64,000 bases of DNA from Aphelocoma coerulescens (GCF_041296385.1 NC_091014.1:20807578-20871577), one strand, 5' to 3'. Shown: positions 42,401 through 57,400, counted from the stretch's first letter. Numbers and translations: made by a program. The notes: generated by a model from the letters alone, not told the origin.

Positions 42401-45400
42401 TGAAATCAGGGTGAGCTAACATGCTACAGACAATTTTATTTGACTTCAGGTAGAAATCAAATAAGAACATTTGCCATGCACTTAATTATGTAACTAATCA
42501 CATAACTACTTCTAGGAATAAAGGGAGTGTACCACAGTCCTTAATCAGCTGCAGATTAGCTGGATGGGTGAAAGACAAGCAATTCAGTGTTGAGATTCCT
42601 CAAAAAGGTGAAAACAGTCCAGAGCCATGTCTGCTATCTGTTCCAATAAATCAAGAAAACCTCTCAAAAGCTGAAATTAATTCATTTAACAACAGTGGAG
42701 GAACAACATATGAGTCATTGAACCATACATCCATTATGAAGAATGCAGTCATTCCAGGTACAGTGAAATGATAACATTTGAGTGCTGAATGTTAGCTCCT
42801 CAGAAGACCATTAGGTTTGTTTGAGAAGACTTGCCTATGTTAGCAATAGAAATTGTGATAACAAAATCTATTGTTATGTGTTTACTACAGAAGGAATTAA
42901 TTTTCGAGATACAAATTTATCAAGGACAAAAGAAAACATTTCCTTGGTGAAAGATGAAAATCTACAGAATGGAGAAAGTGAACAAAAAGATGATGTGGAG
43001 CAACCAATTAAGCACAGCAATATTACTGCAGAAATTGTGATACCGCCAGGTGAAAAAATATTCGTAGTGATTATATGCACAGCTGTGTAAGTATTTCTGT
43101 GCATTATTTCTAACTAATACAATGGCAACAAGTAATGAAGATAGACTTAACAGTTCCCTCATTCTGGGCATAGTTCTCTTCTTGGCATGTTGTGCTTTAA
43201 CCCCAGCTGGCAACTAATCCCCATTCAGCTGCTTGCTCGCTCCTTCCAGCAGAACGGCGGAGACAATGGGAAGAGTAAAAGTGAGAAAACTCATAGGTTG
43301 AGATAAAGACAGTTTAAAAGGTAAAGCAAAAGCCTCAAACACAAGGAAAATAAAACCAGGAATTTATTTACCATTTTCCATGGGTAGGCAGGTGTTTGGC
43401 CATTCCCAGGACAGCAGGGTTCTGTCACACCTGATGGTGACTTTGGAAGACAAATGCCATCACTCAGAATGTGCTCACCTTCTTCCTTTCCCCAGCTTTA
43501 TGTACTGAGCATGATGCCCTATGATGTGGAATATCCCTTGGGTCAGTTGGTGTCAGCTGTCCCAGCTGTGTCCCTTTCCAACTCTGTGTGCACCCTCAGC
43601 CTCCGTGCTGGTGGGGCAGTATAAGAAGGGGAAAAGGCCTTGACTCTGTGTTAGCCCTTTTCAACACAATAAAAATATCCCTGTGTTATCAAGACTTTTT
43701 TCAGCACAGACCCAAAACAGAACCCCATACTAACATACTTCATAGCTACTAGCTATGCAGAAAATTAACTCTACCCCAGTCAAAACCAGTACATGGTGTA
43801 GTGTAAAGTAAGCCAATACATATTAACAAATTATCTGGAAAACTATGTTAGACTTTGAAAGTAGTTAGCATTTTAGTGCTTGATCCTGAATTTTTATTGA
43901 AAGAAAATGGTAGTAGTTAATGAAACAATACTAGTTGGAGTAGGTAACATCTCTAAAATGACACAGTGAGGTGAAGATAATGCCTGCAGATGGATATGTT
44001 CTTTGCAGGATATCCATTGTTCCATGAGTACTAGAGCTAATGCAGATTTCCTGGGAATTGCTGTGTTATGTCTGATACGTTTCTTCTAGTCTTTAGTATC
44101 TTGTATTGGTACATGCCCTGATTTCAAGTTTTCCTTTTTTGTGATAGGAAATTAAAGTTATGTATGCTGAAATAAGAAAGAAAAAGCTTTATTCACTGGA
44201 GGTGTAATTCACAGAGGAAGTAGTTTGCAAGTCTTAGAAAACCTTTCAGAAACCAAAAATACTCTGCTGTACAAAATATTTTATTAATTTAGTTAAGAAT
44301 GGAAGGTGCCTTTGTGGGAGCGCTTTCATTCATGTAGGAGTAGGAACCTTATGCAGCAAAGCTTATGTTTGTGTACTTTTCACTTATTTCCAGCTGTAGC
44401 TCTGCAGACTTTGTGTTCCACTGCCATTGATTCCTAGGATGGTAAAGTAAAAGTTGGACAGAGGAAAACAAGGTTTCATTCATCAAAGTAATGCTGCAAT
44501 AGTATTCATACTACTTCTCTTATCATTTTAAATAGCGAAGCAAGGGGTAGAAAATTTCTTAGGAGGCTCTAGTTTGAAAGAGCTCAGGCCTGGCTTGCCT
44601 TCATGGAGATAGACATGTAGAAAGAACAATTTATATTTCACTATAAATCTGTAAAAGCCATAAAGTATAAAGTCTTAGAATATTCTAATAATAGAGAGTA
44701 ATCCACACAAAACTCCATGGAAGGCTACAGCATGAACTTAACAAGTGTTTGCTGTCCACTTAAGAGACTGTAGAGGCTGCAAACTTAGACCATAAATTTG
44801 GACACTTCAGTGTCTGGTTTGAGTTTTTATACCAGAGAAAACCAGGCTATAGTTTTAACCTGAGCAGGTAGTGTTAGTTGGCAAAAGTTTAAGAAGTGGC
44901 TCTCCTGCCAAAGAGAAGGTAAGCTGGAATCCTTCTGGGATACATTTGTTTCAGACACATGGAAGCAGTGTTGCACCACGTAGTTAGAGAATTGCGCTGT
45001 GGTTGTGCTTAAGTTTCTTAGAAACCACTCTGAAGAAACCTTTCCCTCGTGATTTCTTCCCGTTTGTCACTCCCCGAGCAACACTTGTAGAAATAAAGTA
45101 TGTTTTTCAGAATTAAAGGGTTTTTCTTACTTTCTCCACTTCATGTGTTTACTGTTAGGATTCATTTCTGGGTAGCCTTTTGCAAGGTGCTGCAAAGCTG
45201 TTGCTGCAGACAGTGAAGGGATTTGCATCAGGTTCGTCTGATGGAGCTGTTTGGCTCATCTTTTTCAGTAGCAGTAATTCCAAGATGTTCCTTGTGAGAG
45301 AAGTATTAATTCTGTACCGTAGTATGTTGAGTGGAGGAATCCTGCTCTTTTTTTGATGAAATTGTGGGGTTGACATTTTTGCTGTGGTTTTGGGTTGGGT

Positions 45401-48400
45401 CTTTTTGGTTGGTTGGGTTTTTCAATTATTTATGATACCTGGATTGAACTGGAGGTGGGGAGTAAGTGTGAGGAATTACCCTAAATTAGCAATTCTCATA
45501 TGTAACTGAAATGAGAATCTATCTCACGGCCAGGGAAAATGAAGTGTGAACATGTTGGTTTTAAGAAGATAACTTCTGTTTACTTGAAGGATTCAGGGAC
45601 ACAGTAAAGAGCTCCTGTTGCTTGGCTTTCCTGATTTTACTGTTGGCCGCTATATTGAAGCCACTGTAACAAATCAAGAAGAATTACTTATAGCACCTGT
45701 GCAACCTTTTTCTCCAAGAAAGCCTAAAATTACTCCAGATTGTCAGCCAAGGAAGACAACAGTGGCTGGCCCTAAACACAGAAGGTACTGTCACTTAGAG
45801 CAAAAAATAACACTTACCTAACACTGCTCTGTTTGGTATTGCTATATCTGTTCTGTAATGCTGAGAAAGAAAATATGAAACTGGGAGAATCTGTACATGT
45901 TTAAATATATATATATATATAGTAAACAAGATGATCGTGAACATTGCTGATAGAAGAGGTTGTTTAAGCAATTAACTGATTTCTTTGTAGATTTTTCAAA
46001 CAGGATCTCTAATGTGTAATGTGGTAATAAACAAGATAAAACACTGTTGCTTAGTTATCTACTTAGTAACAACTGTTATTAAAAAAAGATGGGAAACTGA
46101 AAGTAGATTTCTGAGATAAGCTTCTTAATTCTTTACACGACTTTAATGTCTGCATCCGGCTAGTGTCTCCTATCTTTCATGCAAAACTTTTGTTTTGCAA
46201 ATAAGCTTCCATTTTAATTACAGTATTTGCTTAGTTATAAAAGTATACCTAATCTGAAAAAGCAGTGTTTTCAAATCTGTATGAATAACACTTATTATAG
46301 AATAGCCTGAGCTGAAAGGGACCCATAGGGATCATCAAGTTCAGCTCCTGGCCCTGCACAGAACCACCCCAAGAGTCACACCATGTGCTTGAGAGCTTTG
46401 TCCAAACACTTCTTGAACTCTTATCAGGTTTGGGGCTGTGACCACTTCTCCGTTCCAGTGCTTAGCCACACTCTGGGTGAAGAATATGTTCCTTATATCC
46501 AACTTCGACCTCTCCTGACACAGCTTCATGCCATTTCCCGAGGTCCTGTGCACTGGTCACTAGATCGGTGCCTGTCCCTCCTCTTCCCCTCACAAGGAAG
46601 TTGTAACTGCAGTGAGGTCTCCCCTCAGTCTCCTCTTCTCCAGGCTGAAAAGAGCAAGTGACCTCAGCAGTTCCTCATAAGGCTTCCCCTCCATGCCATT
46701 CACCATCCTCGTGGTGGGACAGTCCCTTCCCTTGCCCAGCTGGCGATGCTGTGCCTGATGCACGCCAGGACACACTTGGCCCTCCTGGCCACCGGGGCAC
46801 TGCTGGCTCATGTTCAACTTGCCATCCACCAGGACCCCCAGGTCCCTTTCTGCAGTGCTGCTTTTCAGTGTCTTGTCCCCCAGTCTCCCCATACATCCAG
46901 GTGGACCAGGTGCAGAATCTGGCACTTGTCTTTGTTCAGTGTCTTACTGAACAACAACATGGAGGTTGTCCATCTTTCTAATTTGTGTAGGTCTCTCTTC
47001 AGCACCTCTCTGCATTTGAAGGAGTCAGCAGGTCCTCCCAATTTAGTATCATTGGCAGACTTACTCAGTATACCTTCAAATCCTGCATCCAAATCATTTG
47101 AGGAGATGTTGAAGAAGACTGGCCCTAAGATGGAGCCCTGCATAACCCCACTAGTGACAGGTCACCAGTCAGATGTTACCCCCTTCACTGTAACCCTTTG
47201 TGCCCAACCTATGAGCCATTGCCCACTCATCACATGATGTATTTATCCAGCTGTGGGCTGGATATTTTGTCCTGAAGGATGCTCTGAGAGACAGTATGAA
47301 AAGCTTTACTGTCTTGTGATGACATCAGCCAGCTCTTTGAGTACTTAGATGAACACCATCAGGCCCCATATCCTTATAGGGATCCAGCAGGAGCAGCAAA
47401 TGCTGCAGAAGTTCAGGTTCAACTTGGAGTTCATCATTCTCACAATCATGGCCCTCCATAGCCCAGGTGAGGGAACTGGCACCCCTTTAGTCCCTCATTG
47501 CTGTTGAAGATGGAGGCAAAGAAAGAATTAAACATCTGTGTCCCTGTAATGGGCTGATGTTGTTTCTGCGGTGCTTTTGGCTACTGGCACATTTTTAAAA
47601 CCTTTTTATTGTCTCCCTCAGTGCTGGACAGCTTCACCTTCAATTGAGCTTTGGCCACATGAATTTTTTCCCTACAGTGTCAAGTAGCATTTTTGCAGAG
47701 GATCTCTTTTTTCCCAGTGCACAAACTTCTCAGTTGTCCCTTTGAAGGAGCCATTAGTCTGTCGTGTGTGTGTGTTTTGGCTTTATAATCTTGGTGATGT
47801 GGCGTGTTAATTAGCTGTTTTTCACATACATTACTTGAGAAAGCTAAATGATATGTCATACATTTTCATTTTAGAAATAAGAGATGGTGGTGTTCAAACT
47901 TTCTCCCACACTATACCATACCGGATGAGTTAAGAAAATGTGTAGAACAGCACTTAGACATACTGACCTTTCAGCCCCTCCTAGCAGAGGTATGTAAGTG
48001 TAGGTTTTATTAAAAAAATATTTTCTTACATAGTGCTTTTGTTCAAGCTTCCTTAACTTAAAAAAATGTGTAGTCCCTAGTGTAAGAGAAGATGACGTAA
48101 CTCTGTTGTCGGGTAGACTTAGACTTCAATCTGGATCCCATAACTTCCATGGTTTTCAATATGTTACAGAATCCAAGCTTACAAAACCACAAAAGCATAA
48201 ATGTGAAAAGAGAGTAGAAGTATAACTTCTGTTTATGTAGGGGGGGACATCACAGAAGCTGAACAAAGATTTCTCTGTATTCTCACTTCTTAGGCATCAC
48301 TGGAAATGGTTTTTTGAGGTGTCAGAACAGTTATTTCATAGAAAATGAAAGCACGATTTCTTAAATTACTGAAGTAACAGAGGATTCTTTTCTGGTTGTT

Positions 48401-51400
48401 CAAAGTTGTTTTCTTAAACATCTTCAGCTTTAATTCACTACAGCATGTTCAAATTCTCCACAAGTATAGCAGTTTCAGAATACGGTACAAAACACCCCCA
48501 AAAAAGCTATAAAGTCTTAACAAGAATATTACAGTGATTCCTTTTCCAAAACTTTGCCCTGATTTCTGGTAGAACATTGCTGCAACTCACTTTTTTTTTT
48601 TTTAAATGGTAAATTTTTAGTACTTATAAACTGGGGCTGACACTTTTTTAAGAGGCTATGTTGTCTGCTGACTGAACAGCTCACATTAAACCTGAGGTTA
48701 CAGCATTAAGCTAATAGGTTAGTGATCCTCTCTCTGAAAGAAGATCTGTAGTGTTTAAAATAATTTTACACTGAAGGCCTGCTATTAATGGCTACTTCTT
48801 TTTAACCACACCTTAAGTTGTGGCTGGTACTGGTGACTTAAATGTCTGCGTCAGAAGGTGCTGCTTATTTGCCTCGTATTTGAATGAGAAGATACCAAGT
48901 AAAAAGCATTCTGTGCCATCATTGTTTAGATAGGATGTTGTACTGTTGGAGAATACCTCTGCAGTGAGATTCATTAAGCTCTGAGTGAGAAAATTCAGGT
49001 TATTTCAGTTTGCCATAAATTTTATAATTATCAGCCAGGGCCAAGACTGACGTAGCTCTCTCTTTTCAGCTGTCTCTGTCCATGTATTTAGATTTTATGC
49101 TTTCTGGGAATAAACTGAGCATAGAACTCAGTTTGTAGAGTGCCCCTGAATTCAGGTGTTGAAACTGCCACTGTAGTAGGGAGAGACTTGGTTAACTCTC
49201 TAGCTGAGTGGCTATTGTATTTGAGCTCCAAGGACTGTACTAATTTTGCTTTGATGATTAAGGGAGTTTAAAATATTATCTAGTGTATGGATGCATGTAC
49301 TTAGGTATTTTATTTGGCAACCCAGTTGCTGTGCAGTCTATCTTAAGAGGTGTTTTGTATAACATTAGCAATAGTGGGTTCCATATCTTAGTGTACAACA
49401 ATAATGTATACTGTTTTGTTTTTCAGCGTCTTAACCTAGATAATTATAAAGCAAACTTTTCTACTCTTTTATGGCTTGAAGAGATCCAAGCAGAAATGGA
49501 ATTAAAAGATTACTACATGAGTGGGGTTATTTTAAAAAGGAATGGGAACTTGTTAGTGCTGGAAGTGCCAGGAGTAGAAGAGGGCAGACCTCGCCTGGTT
49601 CCAGGTAGAAATGAACATGAGATAAAATCAAATGGCATGTTGATCTGTATTTTCACTTCAGTGCAAACTCTGTTGTTTATTCATTTGTTTAAAGAAGTCT
49701 TTCACATATTTGAGCACAAAGTTACTCATTTAGGTGATTGGGGACACAGGAGCACAGTGTCTCAGTCTTAAAGGGGCTGCTATCTGAAGCAGTGTTGCAT
49801 TTGTCTGTTCCTACAAATGTTTCAATACTATAGGATTTTTCTTTTACAATGTAAATCAGTGGGGTTTTCAGCAAAAATAAACTGCAGTGTAGCAATAGCT
49901 TAAAAAGCAATAGGTGCAGCAAAAAGCTGTGAAAGCAGCTAAAATTAAATTCAGAATTTCAAGTAATATAATAAACAAGATAGCATTTTCAGGTGTTGTC
50001 TGATGGCGTCAATACTAGATGCCTTTTAAAATGTAATATACAACTACATACGGCATTTCAGAACAGTACTGATGGATACAGCAACTTTGCTGAAGTTAGC
50101 CTCTTCAAATTCCTAATTTAAACATGCAGAAGAGAAAAAGAAGTTATATGCTGCAGTAAAAATGTTACTATTCCTTGTAACAGTATTTTGCCTTTTAACT
50201 TTTTTACAATTAGGTGATAAGGTGATACTGAAAAGTCAGATCTACTCGGAGCATATCATCGAGTACATCGCTTATGTTTCTGAGGTAAGCAAAGTGTCTC
50301 TCCTCTTGAAAATACTGTGGTTCACAGGTTTTATAAGAGAAGCTTGTAATTCATGGAGTTACACACTAGTTTAACCTGACTTCTGAGAAGCTAGGTTTAT
50401 TTATCTATATTTTGAATGGTGATTTTGTATTTTTATTGCATTTTTGAAGACTCTGCCTTCCCTATTCTTTTGAGATTATAATCTTTGCCTGCTCTGAAAG
50501 CGCTTTTAACATAATCTAGATTTGTAATATGTTGACAGTAGGTAAATCTAGATGTACTCTTTGGTGTTGATGGGGGGTTCAGTGCTTTCAGAGGTGTTTC
50601 TTTATGTTTAAAGTACTAAATCTTCATGAGTATCCTGACTTTTTTTTTATCTTTGTAACAGATATGTGAGGAAGATGTTACACTTAAGGTTAATGCAGAC
50701 TTTGAACGGACTTACAACTTGGAACCCATGGATGTGGAATTTGTTCATTGCAGGTGTTTTTATAAGTTTCCAAAGCTGCATTTAATGGTTCCTCTAGTAC
50801 AGTGACTTTTAAAATATGATCATTTATTTTGGTAGTTACAGTCTTTTAACAATATGATGGCAAAATTGTGTTGAGGGAAATAAGTGAAAAAATTAGTAAG
50901 ATTTTAAGTATGTCCTTCTCTGTAACTGTACAAGTGTACAAAGAGCTATTATCTTTATCATTTCTAGATAGTCACACTGATGTCAGACAGTGAAATGAGG
51001 GGGAATGAGGTGGGGTGTTCAGAGGTGTTTTTCTTTTTAAAAAAAATGTAACAATATGGCTGCAAGACTATGCAGGACAAAAAAATAGCTGGTGATAATC
51101 ACCCATTCATTTATGCTTTTGTTTTATTCATGGAATGTTGTCTGTTTGGAGTTACATAATCTTTGTAAATTCAGCCTTGTAAAGAAGTTCATTGAAAGTG
51201 TTGAACACCAGGCCATCTTTGTATCACTGAAAAGCTAGAGAATATGTGTATCAATATTATCCATAGCAAAGATGTTTATACTTCTGCAGCATATTTCTCA
51301 ATAGATGCTTTTTTTTAAAAAGACACATTTTATATAAAACTTTTTTTTAATGCACAGTAAAAAGTACCAGATACCTCATAGGTGTGTGCTGTCATAGTAT

Positions 51401-54400
51401 ATGGAAATGTAAGCTTTTACTTTAATCTACAAATCTGTGTTGGGGTTACAGGATTCCTAGCAGGCGATGCCAGTTGGCCATTCAGCAAGCTCTCTACCTG
51501 GGTGAAAAAGGTACACTTCATTTGACTATTAAGTTGTCTAGAGGAGTTTGTGTGTGGAGTCTTGTGGGTTTTATTGCTTTCACATCAGGGCATACTGAGA
51601 AGAGTGCATCGTAATTTGTTCTTACAGGAGTTTTCCATGTGTTGTTAGGGGCTTTTTGGTTTGGTTTTTAAGAAGAAAAAATGCTGAATGTAGTGAAGGT
51701 TTTGTCAAAATTATTTCATCTGTTGGCCATCACAGACAGGATGGGTGGAAGCAAACTTTGTGAACTGTTAGAGCCAACAAGAAATGTAGGACTCATACAT
51801 ACTGCTATAATAGTAGCCAGTGAAATGGCCATGTTTTGTGTTATCTCAGAATTTGTTAAAAAACACTGATTTTTTTGTTCTGTGGTTGAGTTGAATGATG
51901 CATATGACCTTCATGCAGGTCTTTACCACATTAGTTCTGATAAATCAATTTTGGCAGCTCAGACTAAGCTGATGTATCAACAGTAACATTAATCAGTAAA
52001 ACATAAAGTGTTTGTGTGACTTTGAAATTTCTCTACTTTCTTTTTCTCTGCTAAATGTGAAGTGTTATTTCCGGAAAGGCTTGTGTTACAATCACCACAA
52101 GCTGTCAAGACCCAGAACACTGCAGAGTATTGTGCTGTTGATGATGGCCTTAAACAGTTTTCACAGCAGGAAAGTAAGGTATCTATTCTGTAAATGTTCC
52201 TTAAAATGTTAACCTCCATTCAGATTGGTTACAGATACTAATTGTACAGCTACTGGCAGGAAGGAATTGCATAATGGAGTATCAAAGAATCAAAGCTGTA
52301 TTCTGATGACAGAAGTTTTTGTTTGCTGCCTGGACATGGGGGATTTTATAACTGATACTATAAAGCTAACAAAATGGAAAGTGCTTATTAAAAAATGTGT
52401 GATTGTGATGGCAATTGTCAGATTTGCCTTAGAGTAGTTTTCATAGCTACTGTTGAGTAGATACTTAAGTCCAGTCACTGTGGCAGGAAATAATACTGTG
52501 ATAGAAGGTAATCATCCTCTTCTGAGTGGATTTACCCAGGCTCAGCTGCCACTTGTATTAATAAAGTGTAGAAATCTTTCTTAGAACAGACTTTAGGAGG
52601 CTGCCTAATTCTCTTTCCTTTTTGAAGCAGGACTGTCACCAACAGTAAATCAGTCAGCTTGGGGGATGTGGGCAGCATTTCTTTACTGTTGTCTAGAGTT
52701 TTCACAGCGTCTGCATAACCTATGCTTTACCACCTTTACACTCAAGATTTTTTCCTAATTCCCTAATTATTTCACCTGCAATTTGTCCTTTGCAACAAGG
52801 AGTAATCAATCAATCTGGTTTGAAATCAGTATTATTGAGATGATTGAGGCATGATGTCCAGAACCTTGCCAACACCACATTCCCTACAAGCAGTTTTCTC
52901 CCATGCTACAGTCTGAAAGGAAGGACATGTCCACTAAGGAAGATGCATTTATCTGTGCATCTTGTGTAGTGGTCTGGAATGTGACTGTTTTCTTTTGTGG
53001 AAGCAAACAAGTTGTGTAGTCATGGCTTCAAAATCCTCATCTGAGCCTGCAAAATATTTGTGGAATATATGTTTAATGTTAGCAGAGCCAAACTATTAGA
53101 AATCTTAAAATGCAAATTCCTGGCACTATCTTCTACTACTCTTTCCTTTCTGTCTTAACAGTAGATATTCTATTTAATGGGAAAAAATTAAAGCTTAGCA
53201 ACTTCAAAAGTATTAGGGAAGATAGTTGCCTGTCTTCTTAAGGTTATAAATGCATTTATCTTCACTTACTGTTTTCAGGTCAAAAAAAAGCAGAACAAAC
53301 AGACAAAAGGTATGACATCGAGGGAGGTGGACATAACAGATGTGGTGGAAGTAACTCTGCAAACAAGCCAACTTGGTGTATTTTCTGTGCTTGAATAATA
53401 AGTATCACATCAGTAAATCAGGGCTGAGTAAGATCCTTTAACATGTCCTTGTGCTCTGTCTTTTAAAGACAGATTCTAGAACTACTGACAGGAGGTTTCT
53501 ATGGAGACTTTTGGTGCATTACTTAAACATCGCTAATTCACAGAATCCTAGAATGGTTTGGGTTGGAAAGGACCTTAAAGATCACCTAGTTCCAACCCTT
53601 CTGCCACAGTCAGGAGCACCTTCCACTAGACCAGGTTGCTCAGAGTTCCATCCAGGCTGGCCTTGAACACTTTTGGGGAAGGGGGAGCAAGCATCTGATG
53701 ATATATTTTTTAATGAATAAATAGTCATATCCCAGTCATTTACTCAGAACTTTTTGGTCATACTGAGGGTTTTCAGTTTGTTACTGGGATGCTGTCTCTC
53801 ATCTTTGGGAAAGCTTCGCTAAAGATGCTAAAAGCATCCCAGATTATTCTTATGCTATTTTTGGAAAAAGTTACTTTAAATATCAGTGTACTGAAATGCC
53901 TAAGAGGGTAATTGTGTAATTTTTTATCAAAAGGGTGCTGAAGAATTACTGAGTAATTAGCTAGAATGCACTTCTGTCCAAGGGTTAGTAAGATTCTGCT
54001 GTTGAAAGCTAAAGCTAGACTAATTCAGACAGGATTAAGAAAAAAATTCCAGCAGTTGTAACAGAGAACTGATCATGTAGTACTGGTACCGTCCCCGAAA
54101 TGCCAGTTACTGGAAGTTTCTCAAGTTTTGCTGTTCTAGGACAAGAAAGTGAGCTTGATTCTAAAATTACTGAATAGAGTTTTTATGGATTGTTGGGTTA
54201 TGTAATCATGGTCCTTTTCTGGCTTTCAATAAAAAGCCAGTACACTTTGGAAATATTAATGGCTTATTTTCTACTTGGTATTCTATGAAAACTGATTTTT
54301 GAGAAACTCATTAGTTGTTACAACAAAAGGAAAATAAAAATTTGCAGAAGCATATTGTGAATTGGAATTGCTTTTATCTACATATGTTAAAAATATATAT

Positions 54401-57400
54401 GTGAAGTTCTGAGATATGCTTGTCTTGATTATAGTTGGTGAAACTGTGGCACTTAAACAGAGACATGGTGAATTTTTCAATCCTGTGCTGAATGTGCAAC
54501 AGAAACTGGCAGTGAAAAGGATACTGAGTGGTGAATGTCGCCCCACACCTTATCTTCTCTTTGGACCACCAGGAACTGGAAAAACAGTAACAGTAATTGA
54601 AGCTATTTTACAGGTAGTGGTGAATGACAAATCAGTCATCTCTAGTCTTTTCCATGTTGGAACATTTATAGTGTTTCCGTAAGTACCATCATAATTTTTT
54701 CCCAAGGAGTTTTCAAAACACTCTTTTTAAATCATTTTCTATAGTTCCATGAAGGAGGAAAATCCCATCTTCATATGGATGTAACAGAATTCTGAATGGC
54801 TTATTTTCAAGTCTTTTTGTCTTTAAAACTTCAGTGAACAGTGTCTGCCTTGTGATTCCAGTAGTGCATAATGTATTCATGAAGCACAGGTACACATTGA
54901 TATGATAACCATGAATTAATTCTGTTGTGGATACGCTCAGTTTGAGAGTACTTAGTCGTAACCATTGACAGGAGTGTTACTGAACTGCAGAAGAATGAGT
55001 GGATATCACACATGTGCAAAACTCTTCTGGGTTCTATATTCAGTGAAATAAAATGGGAATGTTGGCGCTATTGATGCTTCTTAAATAACCTTTTTTTTTA
55101 ATATCTGTATTCTTTAATATAGATACACTTTAGTCTCCCAGGTAGTCGGATTTTGGTATGTGCACCATCAAATGCTGCAACAGATCTGATCTGCTTGCGG
55201 CTGCATCAGAGCAATCTCTTAAAACCAGGAACTATGGTCCGAGTTAATGCTGCCTTCAGGTCAGCAGAGGTAAGTATTAGAGATACCTGCCACTTAATAT
55301 TTCCATTTTAATATTTTTACCTTAAAATACTGATTTAGTATTTTAACTCTCAGTGGCTATTAGGCTGCTTAGGCTTGCTGAGGATCCAAAGTATTGCTTC
55401 AGCTTTTCCAGAAGATTAAGTGGAAAATGTTGATCATAATACTTAATTTGACTGTATGAGCATAAGATCTTCACCTCTTTCTTGTAGTGCGTAACTCTAC
55501 AAGCAGCAAATAGGCATTTTGGGGATTTTTTTATTTGATTCATTGTTTTTGTTATTTTATCTGTCCAAGTTAAGACTACTTACACAGAAAGTAAGCAAGT
55601 AGAATCATCATCTCTATGCAGGACACATACATTGTGGGTTCATTACATACATACATACATACATATTTATACATATGTATATATATTTATACATATGTGT
55701 GTGTATATATATAGAGGTATATTTGTATATATATACAAGTGTATATATACATATGTGTGGATGTATATATAGATACATATATGAAGTATCCAAGTGTTCC
55801 ATATTGATCCTTACAATAAAGCACAGATGTCCTGCATATGTACTGCTTTGCTTAGGCTAATTAATTCATTCGTTTTGGTGTATGAATGGGTCTAAATCTA
55901 TGTGTTTTGCTCAGCTTTTAAAATAGTCTTCAGAGAGCTTTTCTATTCAAATTTTAAAATTCTGGTTTAGGCTGGCATTTTGTTACACCTTTTTGTTTTG
56001 CAGCAAATTGATGACATGGTGAAACCTTACTGCAAAGATGGGGATGATATTCAGAAAGCATTGTGGTCCAGGATTGTAATTACAACATGCAGCAGTGCAG
56101 GATTGTTTTATCAAACAAATACACGGTACAGTACCATCGACAGGAATATCACTGAAATGGCTGGATGACACAAAGCCCAGAGCTTTTAAAGACTGTCTGA
56201 ACTGTAACTTGGGCTGTTTTAATCGTTTATTGCATGCACCTTTATTGTGAAGAAAGCAAAGCACTTGGTTTTGGTAATGTTTCAGCAGGAACTTTCTTCA
56301 TGGTAAATTTAAGAATTATCTTGAGTAGTGTTTGAGGTTTTTGAAACAATAACTTCTCTGCCACCAGTGGAAATTATATTGCTCTTGACAATCATTTTGG
56401 CTCAAAATGATTGCCACACTAAAAATTTTATTATATTTGGCTTTTACCAAGTCACCTTTACTAACTGTAAACAACTATCAATCGTCTCAAGTGCTATTAA
56501 CAAGGTTGTCTCTGTCTTGGATTTTACCTTTGGAAAAGGACACTCTGAAGCTTTACTACCTTGAGTTGTTTGGCAGAAACAAAGCTTGGGGATTGTCTTT
56601 GCTACATCAAGTGCATTGTTTAACTCAATACCTTAAGGAAACTGAGAATAAGGGAAGCTTATTGCTACAAATAATGTTTTAATTAAGGGTTGTGTATATC
56701 AGAGTATGTAAGTGAAATCAAAGATGAGAACTTAAAGTTACAGGGTTGGTTTTTCTATATTTCCTTCTGGAAATACCCATCTTTGTTCTGTGTCTGTGGG
56801 GTTGCCTGGCATACTTGCCTGTCAAGGATGTTAACAGAATTGCTGAGGTCAACCACAGGGTGGCAGAATGAAGTAATGTGAAAAGAGCCCTGTTTCAGGT
56901 TAATGTTGTTTAATTACAGGCTTGGACATTTCACTCATGTGATTGTGGATGAGGCAGGTCAAGCAAGTGAGCCGGAGAGTCTGATTCCAGTTGGGTTGGT
57001 TTCAGAAGCTGATGGGCAGGTAGTTCTCTTAACATCATTTACTGAAAGGGAAAAAGCTTGTTTATTATTTTCATATTTTGTGAATTATGTAGAAAGCAAG
57101 CAGCCATTTTCTGGTAATGAGTTTTTTAATAGAGATTATTCATGCATAATATCAATTCTCTACACTAAAACAACTTTCTTTACATCTAGAACAAGTCTAT
57201 GTTGGTAGGACTGGGTCAGTATGTGGAAGATATCAAAATAAAAGTATGCATTCCATTTAAGACAAAAACATACTTCTGTCCTTTGCAAAAAAGTGTTTGA
57301 AGGAAAGCAGATATTAATTGATCTCTGAATTCTGAAATGTGTATGTCATTATAAAATGAAGTTTCAATAACAATTGTTTTAATCTAAGATGGATGTTTTT

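Noticed and set aside
53310..53390. Longer version of candidate exon 16, or the earlier donor at 53310
   Set aside because: The donor at 53310 gives phase 2 and puts a stop at the start of exon 17; reading on meets TGA near 53393.
54614..54682. Read-through after the Walker A exon
   Set aside because: A GTAGTG donor ends the exon, and the next conserved segment (RILVCAPSN) is at 55123. The read-through residues match nothing in the family.
55614..55860. Open frames rich in Tyr/Ile on both strands
   Set aside because: Direct translation of a TATA/TACA microsatellite.
57020..57208. Open frame continuing from MOV10L1 exon 20 into the intron, beginning VVLL like the true next residues IILV
   Set aside because: The real continuation with GDPKQLGP is at 57416 after a good acceptor; the intron reading loses motif III and stops at 57208.
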